A stretch of 64,000 nucleotides of DNA from Paratrimastix pyriformis. Its lineage: Eukaryota; Preaxostyla; Paratrimastigidae. Position numbers and translations under genes: made by a program. This document shows positions 57,401-64,000 of the stretch, one piece after another. Positions within the stretch are counted from its first letter, which is position 1, and each line of letters starts with the position of its first letter. The DNA is taken from contig JAPMOS010000023.1 of assembly GCA_027972325.1 (NCBI GenBank), forward strand, positions 444,001 through 508,000. Direction: 5' to 3'. The notes below the pieces were generated by a model. The model ran no database searches. It was not told the DNA's origin and saw only the letters and a program-made list of their open reading frames with translations.

Positions 57401-60400
57401 GCGGGGGGACGGGTTGGGGAGGGCGGGGCAGGGCGGGCCGGAGGGCCGGCTATGAGGGCGGGGGCCTCGGAGGGCCGGCCGGCGGACGCGGTGCTGGAGT
57501 CCCCGGACCCGGGCGCATGGGCCACGGACCCGGGCCCATCATGGGCCAAGCCCTCGGGGGGCCGGTCCCGGTCGGGCTCGGGGGCCAGCGGCTCGTCGAG
57601 TAGGGTCGCCTGGATCTCGGGGCCCGGGTGTCCCTCCTCGACGGGCTCGGGTGCCAGCGGCTCGTCGAGTAGGGTCGCCTGGACATCATCGGGGCCCGGG
57701 TGTCCCTCCTCGACGGGCTCGGGGGCCAGGGGCTCGTCAAGCAGGGTCGCCTGGACCTCGGGGCCCGGGGCATCCCCCACCTTGGCGGCGGTCACGCCCT
57801 GGCTGCTGCTGTATGGAAGCGGCTCGTCGAGCAGGGTCGCCTGCACGTCCTCGGGACTCGGATGGCCCGCTTCCTCCTCATGCTCCCGAGCGGGGGCCAG
57901 GGGCTCGTCGAGCAGGGTCGCCTGCACATCCTCGGGGCCCGGGGCATCCCCCACCTTGGCGGCGGTCACGCCCTGGCTGCTGCTGTATGGGAGTGGCTCG
58001 TCGAGCAGGGTCGCCTGCACGTCCGCATCCTCGGGGCCCGGGGCTTGTGGGGTGGCGAGGGGCTCGTCGATGAGGGTGGCCTGCAGCTCGGGGCCCTCGC
58101 CCGCGCCCTCGCCCGCGCCCTCGCCCTCGAGGGGGATCAGCCAGCCCTGGGGCCCGTCGGGGATGGTCGCCTCGGCGCAGGGCGGCCCCGGGGCAGCGCC
58201 GGGGCCCGAGGATGGCGGCCCGTCGGGGGCACCCGCTGGATGGTCGTCGGGCACCGTCGCCGCCCTCTCGGCCCCGCCCCGATGAGGAGCAGCAGCCAGC
58301 GGCTCGTCGAGTAGGGTCGCCTCGACGTCCAGCAGGGGTGGCGGGTGTGCCGCCTCGGCCCCGCCCCCATCGGCGGGCTCGGGGGCCAGGGGCTCGTCGA
58401 GCAGGGTCGCCTGGACATCCTCGGGGCCCGGGGCATCCCCCACCTTGGCTGTCACGCCCTGGCTGCTGCTGTATGGGAGTGGCTCGTCGAGCAGGGTCGC
58501 CTGCACGTCCAGGGGCGGCTGGGCCGCCTCAGCCCCCCCATCGGCAGGCGCGGCCTGGGGCTCGTCGAGCATGGTCGCTTGCACATCCTCGGGGCCCGGG
58601 CGGCCATCCTCGCCATTCTCCCGGTCGGCGGGCGCGGGGGGCAGCGGCTCATCGAGGAGGGTCGCCTGCACATCCGCGGGGCCCGGGGGGCCCTTCTCGG
58701 CGGACACGGCAAGGGGTTCATCGAGCATGGTCGCCTGGACCTCCTCGGCCGGGGCATCCGCGGCATGGGCGGCCGCGCCCTCGCTGCTGCTGCAGGGGAG
58801 CGGCTCGTCGAGCAGGGTCGCCTGCACGTCCACCTCCTCGGGGCCCGGGGCTCCGGTTACCCTGGGGGCTGCTTGGCCGCCGTCATCGAGCAGGGTCGCC
58901 TGCACGTCCACCTCGGTGGGGCCAGGCCGGGGGGCGCTCGGGCAGCGCGGCTCGTCGAGCAGGGTCGCCAGGACGCCTTCCGCATCGGGGCAGCTGGCGG
59001 CAGGGGGGCCCGTGGGCTGCAGGGGGCGGGGGCGGGGCTCATCGAGGATGGTCGGCTGCCCGTGCGCATCCTCGGTCTCGGTCTCGGTCTGGGCGGCCGG
59101 GGCGGCCGTGGGCAGCGGCTCGTCGAGCAGTGTCGCCGGGGCAACGGCAACGTCCACAGCCACGCCCACGGCCGCATGGGGCGGGCCGGGCGCCGCCTCC
59201 CGTCGGCCATCGGGGGCCTCCTCGTCTGGCAGGGTCGCCGCCAGGGCCTGCGGGCACCCCAATGGCCACGGCTGTGGAGGCATGTGGGGCTGGGTGGGCG
59301 TCGCCGCGTCCCCGCCCCCGTCCAGGGCCGTGGCCGGGGCTGTGGCCGGGGGGGCCGGGGCAGCCAGCTCGTAGGGAGGGACGGGGGCGGGGGCGGGGGT
59401 CGCCTCGAGGAGCTCCTCCAGCAGGATGGTGGCCTCGTCGCCTGGGGCCGGGCCCCGGCCATCCTCGGTTCCCACACCCGCGGGGCTGCCAGGCAGCGCC
59501 TGCCCACGGCCTTCGCGGTCCTCGGCCAGGGGGAAGGGGACCGGGGGGCTTGGGCTTGGGCTTGGGCTTGGGCTTGGGCTTGGGGTTGGGCTGGCCGGCA
59601 GGGTGGGAGGGCAGCCGGGGGACCCGCCGGGCGCCAGGGCCGTGAAGGAGGCCGCCGAGCCGGGGCCGGGGCCGGGAAGCTGCTCGGGACTCGCGGCTTG
59701 CGGGGGCCGGTCAGGGCCGGGTTCCTCGGGGGCATCCTCGTCGGGCTCGGTGTCGCCGCTCGAATCATCGCTGTCCGTGTCGCCCTCCGCCCCGTCCTCC
59801 CCGCTCCTTGGCGGGCCGCCCGGCTGGCCGTCGGTCGGCCGGTCCGTCAGTCGCCGCCGCAGCTGCCGCGGCTGCGGGCCGTCCGTGGGGGCGCCGCCCC
59901 AGGGGCCCGTCCCTCCTCCTCCTCGGGGCCGGGACCGTGGCGAGGGCCCCCGCCCACGTGGGGGCGTCCGGGTGCAGTCGTCGGCCGGGGCCCCTGCCGG
60001 GGGTGGCGATGTGGGCGAGGCGGGCGACGAGGGCGAGAGGGGCCCGTGGTGGGCGGGCCGGTGGTGGGGCGGGGGCATCAGGTCCATGCTCCGGAGCCGG
60101 GTCAGCGAGCCGCCCCAGCCGGGGCCAGGGCCGGGGGCCGGGGCCGGGGCCGGGGGCTCCCCCGAGGGGCCGGGGCTGGGCAGGTCGGGCTGGGTGGGCG
60201 CCCAGTGGGGGCTCGGGCCCGGGGCGGCATCGGCACGCCCATGTTCGGGCGAGTCCGGGACGGTGGGCGCGACATCCGCGGGCCCTGCGAGTACGGGGGC
60301 CGCCTCGCCACCCGCGGCCGCCGGGGGGGCCGTCGAGGCCGCTACGGCCGCCAGGGTCGGGCGGGGGACGCCGGCAGGGTCGATGGGGGGCAGCGGGTTG

Positions 60401-62138
60401 GGCGAATCGGGGACGGGGACCGTGGCCGCCGTGTCGGCCATGGCCATGATCGCCGCGCCCCCAGGGGCTGCCCATCCCGGCCCCACGGGCGGCGACGACG
60501 ACAGGGGCGGCGGGGGCGGGGGCGGCGACGTGCTGAGATCATCGCCAAGGGGGGCCCGGGCTGCCCCGCGCCCAGCAGGGCTGCCCTCGCCGTCGGGGAG
60601 GGTGCCGTCCGGCCCGCGGTCATCGTCCCGCAGGGTGCCCGCCACCTCGGCCGGGCTGGGGTCGGGATGGGGGTCGGGGTGGGGATCGGGATCGGGATCG
60701 GGACGCGGGGCTTCGCGCGGGGCCGGGGCGAGCTGCCGCAGGGCGGGTGGGACCGGGAGGCGGCGCGGCCCGGTGGGTGGCGCCGTCTCCTTGGCGCACT
60801 CCGGGGGCCCGCTGGAGCCGGGTGAGCCGGCCCCGGGCGGCGGGTGGGGCGATGCCGAGCGGGAGCCACCGGCGATGGCAGAGGGGGCCGAACGGCGCAG
60901 GGAGGGGGGCCGTGGCAGGTCGGGCCGGGGCGGTGCCTTGGCGGAAGGCGCCCCGTCAGCCCCCGCCGACGGGCCCCGGGTTGCCAAAGCCGAGGGCCAC
61001 CCGGCTCGGCTCGGCTTGCGACCGCCCAACGAGGGCACGTGAGGCGCTTGGACGGGCGAGCTGAGCAGCAGATCGAGCATGTCGTCCCCATCGCCGCCCT
61101 CGGGGGCCCCCGCACCAGGCGGGACGATGCAGCCCGACGGGAGCGAGGGCGGGGGCTGGCAGGCACTGGGGCTGGGCGGCACCTCGGTGGATGAAGCCGC
61201 CCTGCCGGCCTTCGAGCCGGGTTGCATGGTGCCTGCCGGTGCCAGGCCCGAGTCGGTGCTCCCGCCGGGGAGGTCAGGACGGCGGGGTGGGGATCGCCCG
61301 CCCAGGGGCCGCCCCGGAGAGCCGCCGAGGGCCCGGGGGGGCGATGATGGCGGTTGCTGTTGGGTGGCCTCCCCGCCCTCGGTGGAGGGCGCAGCGACAG
61401 CCCGCGCCGATGGGATTGTGTCGAGAACGCCGGCGCCCCCGGGCGCGTGGTGAGCCCCGAGGAGCTGGAAGAGCGTCCGCACGGCCCCGAAGTAGAGGGT
61501 CATGCCCTCCTTGATCTCGTACCCCTGCGCGCGTTCGGCAATCGGGCGTGTGGGTGTGGCGAAGGAAACGCCAAGGAGCGGAGACCTTGAACTTCTCGAG
61601 GACGATGGTTTTGCCCCGTTTCTGTGAGAGGGCCGCCTCAGGCAGCACCCCGATGGTGCTGGCATCGAGGCGGGTCTTGTTCCGGCTTTCCAAATCCCGG
61701 ACAAAGCATTCGACAGTATCAGTTTTTCGGATCTCAAGTTCCGCGTGAACCTGCGACACGCTGCCGTCATGCAGGACCAGCTGCCGGGAATCTCCAGATG
61801 GATCCCATTCGCTCGACGAGGAGGTCAATTCGCGGACAATAAAAGTTTTTCCTGGATGAAGTAAATACGTCGCCCCGTTCGGCGTCCGGAGGGTGGCACA
61901 AGGCTCTTCCAAACTATTAGTCTCCTCATCGTCGAAGGTTTCACAAAGTTCAACTGTCCCCTCCAGTGAAGCCTCTGTGAATGGTGGAGAGTAAAGCAAT
62001 GAGATTTTCAACGCCGAGACAGCGCACCCAACCTTTCTGTTTGACTGGCGGTTTGAAAGGCGGACTGCAGCGCTCACACACGGAGGCGTACTGTCTGCCG
62101 GCGAAACTCGAACCTTTCCTCCCACTATTGAAGAACAT
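53851..62138 (-). CDS. MDC1-like FHA-BRCT protein with T-x-x-D repeat array
   Basis: Candidate DNA-damage scaffold. The N-terminal FHA domain (61440-61910) has FIVREL (conserved Arg), DGSVSQVHAELEI (Ser and His), DLESRNKTRLD (Asn and Thr) and ends EGMTLYFGAVRTLFQLL after an intron. A long Ser/Pro/Asp region follows, then about 21 repeats of the type VQATLLDEPL (57580-59250), an acidic and Glu-Ala region (56130-57150) and tandem BRCT repeats: ALLYTGIPQ, HLVTDKVRRTINFLAALCRG, then RRARLGPLLGGYSVYLTP and SVIVACAGGTVLAKPP, and YSNEWVRAPR. The tail is acidic, then RGG-like, then ends HGCTGTQPSAGTFFPSLAQ. Layout and BRCT sequence resemble vertebrate MDC1. At the MDC1 phosphate-contact Lys of BRCT1 I read Asn. 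ATG 62138 splices in frame through GTCTCG...GGACAG. Several introns carry tandem repeats. It is divergent from Rab7. Confidence 0.8.
55401..55580 (-). repeat. 10-bp tandem array CCCCCAGACA, 18 copies
   Basis: Eighteen perfect 10-bp units fill the intron between the two BRCT repeats. There is no spacer variation, so it is not CRISPR. Confidence 0.95.
55684..55860 (-). repeat. GGGGATGCCATGGGGCCGT-type repeat in the same intron
   Basis: About nine to ten imperfect copies of an 18-27 bp unit adjacent to the 10-bp array, also between the two BRCT exons. Confidence 0.8.
57580..59250 (-). repeat. Coding repeat: about 21 copies of [VLI]-Q-A-T-L-L-D-E-P
   Basis: In-frame protein repeat spaced by 10-45 residues of Pro/Gly/Ala/Glu-rich linker. 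Eighteen units read T-[LIM]-[LI]-D-[ED]; three more read T-[LVI]-P-D. Every unit keeps Thr and the +3 Asp. Some longer blocks with a PYSSSQGVT linker are near-identical and look recently duplicated. Confidence 0.9.
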
Positions 62139-62405
62139 TTTTGGCGAGGTCATTCGGCTAGGCTGGCATACAATTCCCCGATCGTTCTCCCTCCAAGGAC
62201 TTGAAACGCAAAAATCGCCCAGATGATTGCTTACTTCCGATCTATCCTCTCCATCTCTGCGTTCACTGGGCTCAGGTGAGCCCCTTGGCACAAGCCCCCA
62301 TCGACGCGAACGGACTCGGCTCAAAGTGCCACAAGGCGATGTGGGAATGTTTGTGAGTATTCCCGGGGCGATTTATACCTCGATTCAAGCGAAAAACAAC
62401 CCGCA
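62139..62405. promoter_or_regulatory. Divergent upstream region (MDC1-like / Rab7)
   Basis: About 270 bp of AT-richer DNA with no convincing coding exon and no named element that I can support. Confidence 0.4.
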
Positions 62406-63301
62406 ATGTCGACTGGCCGCAAGCGTCTTCTTCTTAAGGTGATCATTCTCGGTGACTCGGGCACTGGCAAGACTTCTCTTATGAACCAGTTCGTTAACCA
62501 CAAGTTCTCCAACCAATACAAGGTTAGTAACCCATCCTTCCTGGCCTCAATTTCCCACTTGCTCCCCATCAGGCCACCATTGGTGCCGATTTCCTGACGA
62601 AGGAGGTTACCGTTGACGATCGTCTCGTGACGATGCAGATTTGGGATACTGGTTCGTAATTGTTCTTCGTTGTTTCCTGGGTTATTTACCAACCTCCTCT
62701 TTAGCGGGTCAGGAGCGGTTCCAGAGTCTCGGTGTGGCATTCTATCGCGGTACGTTTATTTGATACCATTTTGGCGTTTTGGACTTATTTTTCTCCCAAA
62801 AGGTGCTGATTCTTGTGTATTGGTTTATGATGTTACGGTGGCGAAGACCTTCGAAAACCTCGAGTCCTGGCGCGAGGAGTTCCTGATCCAGGCCTCTCCC
62901 CGCGACCCTGAGCATTTCCCCTTCGTTGTTATTGGTAACAAGATCGATCTTGAGGAGGCTCGGATGGTCTGGCTGGACACTCTTCGTGTTATTGGTGTTC
63001 ATAACCACAAATCTATCACGTCTCCCTTCACAGGTTGGCCAGAAGCGCGCCGAGGCCTGGTGCAAGCAAAAGTACAGCATGAAGTATTTCGAGTGCTCTG
63101 CGAAGGACAACACCAACGTTGAGCAGGCCTTTGAGCAGATCGCTCGTGCCGCTCTCTCTCAGGAGCAGGAGGACGATATGTCTGTTCAAACAAATTGGCG
63201 TTGTGCACATTTTTTTGCTTGGCCCATGTAGCTTCGTCCCTGATCCCGTCCAGATTGGTCTCGGTGGTGCCCAGCCCGAGAAGAAGAAGTGCGCCTGCTA
63301 A
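62406..63301 (+). CDS. RAB7: Rab7-like small GTPase
   Basis: Late-endosome/lysosome or phagosome GTPase. Six exons: 62406-62522, 62573-62651, 62705-62749, 62803-62966, 63034-63183, 63254-63301. P-loop GDSGTGKTS, switch [16 protein letters not shown], switch [14 protein letters not shown], base-binding [10 protein letters not shown] and ECSAKDN, and a C-terminal CAC prenylation motif after EKKK. Switch regions and [13 protein letters not shown] are diagnostic of Rab7. The hypervariable tail is short. The last intron (donor GTTCAA) is assigned only because the frame requires it. Introns here are 50-70 nt and T-rich, unlike those in the GC-rich genes. Confidence 0.95.
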
Positions 63302-63643
63302 GCAGAGTTCCGCCTTACCAGCCTTTCTCTTTCGGCTTGTGTTTTTTATTCACCCCCCACGACACCCTCCGGCGAGGGGAAAAAGACTCTCGTCTCTGTC
63401 ACTCTCCCCCCTCTTCTCTCTCTCCCTCTCTTGCTGTCCCTCGGCTTCTTGCGAGGTGATTCGCGGATCTTCTTCCCCATTCTTTTCCAGAAAATAACAC
63501 GGACCGTCTGCGTGGGGAGCCATGCCATCTTGGATCTTGGATCATGCTTTTCTTTTCCCTCCCTCTTTACCCCCACATGAGCGACAGTCTCTTTTCCCTT
63601 GACGAAGGAACACGTTACCGATGGTTGCTGGCGACCCGGGGGT
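63302..63643. other. Convergent intergenic region, pyrimidine-rich
   Basis: About 260 bases after the Rab7 stop are C/T-rich on +, with T runs. Nothing coding is seen up to the minus-strand stop. Confidence 0.6.
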
Positions 63644-64000
63644 TCACCGCCGAAACGAAGGGGCGGCTTTTGGGGCATCGGTGGGTTGGTGGCGCTTGCT
63701 GGCGCCACCGCGCGCCCCCTCGGGCTTCTCCGTTCTCGATTTGGCGGGCTGGCGGACGAGAATCTGCTTGGGCTGGTTCCACCCTGGAGAGGTGATGAGG
63801 CCGGGCTCGTCGACCAGTTCGTAGTCCTCCACCACCCGGATGGCCGCGCCGGCGGAGGGGCTGCCGCCCATCCCGAGCCCATCGTCAAGGACGGGCGCCC
63901 GCCGACGGGCAGCCGACTCGTAGTCGTCGTCTCCCTCGTCGTCGTCCTCGTCGAACTCCTCGCCCCGCAGGCCCTCCGCGCGCGGCTGCGTGGTGGCGTG
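63644..64000 (-). CDS. C-terminus of an unidentified acidic protein, partial
   Basis: The gene runs off the right edge. The visible tail has an acidic stretch (EEFDEDDDEGDDDYES), then VLDDGLGMGGS, VVEDYELVDEPGLITSP, QILVRQP and a basic end (KRHQPTDAPKAAPSFRR). Codon use is GC-rich at third positions, typical of coding exons here. I do not recognise the family. Confidence 0.7.
   Translation of the reverse strand, partial: HATTQPRAEGLRGEEFDEDDDEGDDDYESAARRRAPVLDDGLGMGGSPSAGAAIRVVEDYELVDEPGLITSPGWNQPKQILVRQPAKSRTEKPEGARGGASKRHQPTDAPKAAPSFRR

Noticed and set aside
56017-61770. A single 1917-codon protein with no intron
   Set aside because: The C-terminal part of that frame is out of register with the BRCT exons and the N-terminal part runs through the FHA intron; only the middle is coding.

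Overview
This is nuclear DNA from a GC-rich, intron-rich unicellular eukaryote. Almost every gene is recognisable only when short GT...AG introns are removed, and reading frames join exactly across those introns. An RNF32 orthologue suggests a flagellate. A bacterial-type selenium/molybdenum-hydroxylase accessory protein (YqeB/EF2563 family) suggests an anaerobe or microaerophile. A Paratrimastix-like metamonad would fit, but that is only a guess. I found no tRNA or rRNA gene, no mobile element, no viral remnant and no CRISPR array.

Layout, left to right. (+) 3' part of a Pro/Gln-rich protein ending in a degenerate kinase domain; (+) long-chain acyl-CoA synthetase with 13 exons; (+) NEDD8-activating E1 regulatory subunit NAE1; (-) hybrid histidine kinase with PAS, GAF and receiver domains; (-) cobalamin-dependent methionine synthase; (+) a seven-helix membrane protein shaped like gustatory-receptor-like proteins; (-) a secreted cathepsin B-like protease fused to IPT, EGF and a polytopic membrane region; (-) a DENN-domain protein with IQ motifs; (+) YqeB-like protein; (+) polysaccharide deacetylase; (-) eIF3f; (-) RNF32; (-) F-box protein; (+) small HAD/FCP1-like phosphatase; (-) an MDC1-like FHA-BRCT protein carrying about 21 T-x-x-D repeats; (+) Rab7; (-) the C-terminus of an unknown protein at the right edge.

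Genome style. Introns start mostly with GTCCGC, GTCTGT or close relatives instead of GTAAGT. In GC-rich parts many carry a poly-C run or a tandem repeat on the sense strand. Gene 5' ends are AT-richer with short introns (about 47-75 nt), while gene bodies are very GC-rich with low-complexity insertions. Convergent gene pairs are separated by 0.3-1.2 kb that is pyrimidine-rich downstream of stop codons. Divergent pairs share only about 85-270 bp.

The genes are ordinary dispersed housekeeping and signalling genes, not an operon. The most interesting items are the FHA protein with its own array of candidate FHA ligands, the intron-bearing bacterial-type YqeB gene, the protease-EGF-polytopic fusion, the receptor-like seven-helix protein and the unusual 5' splice-site consensus.
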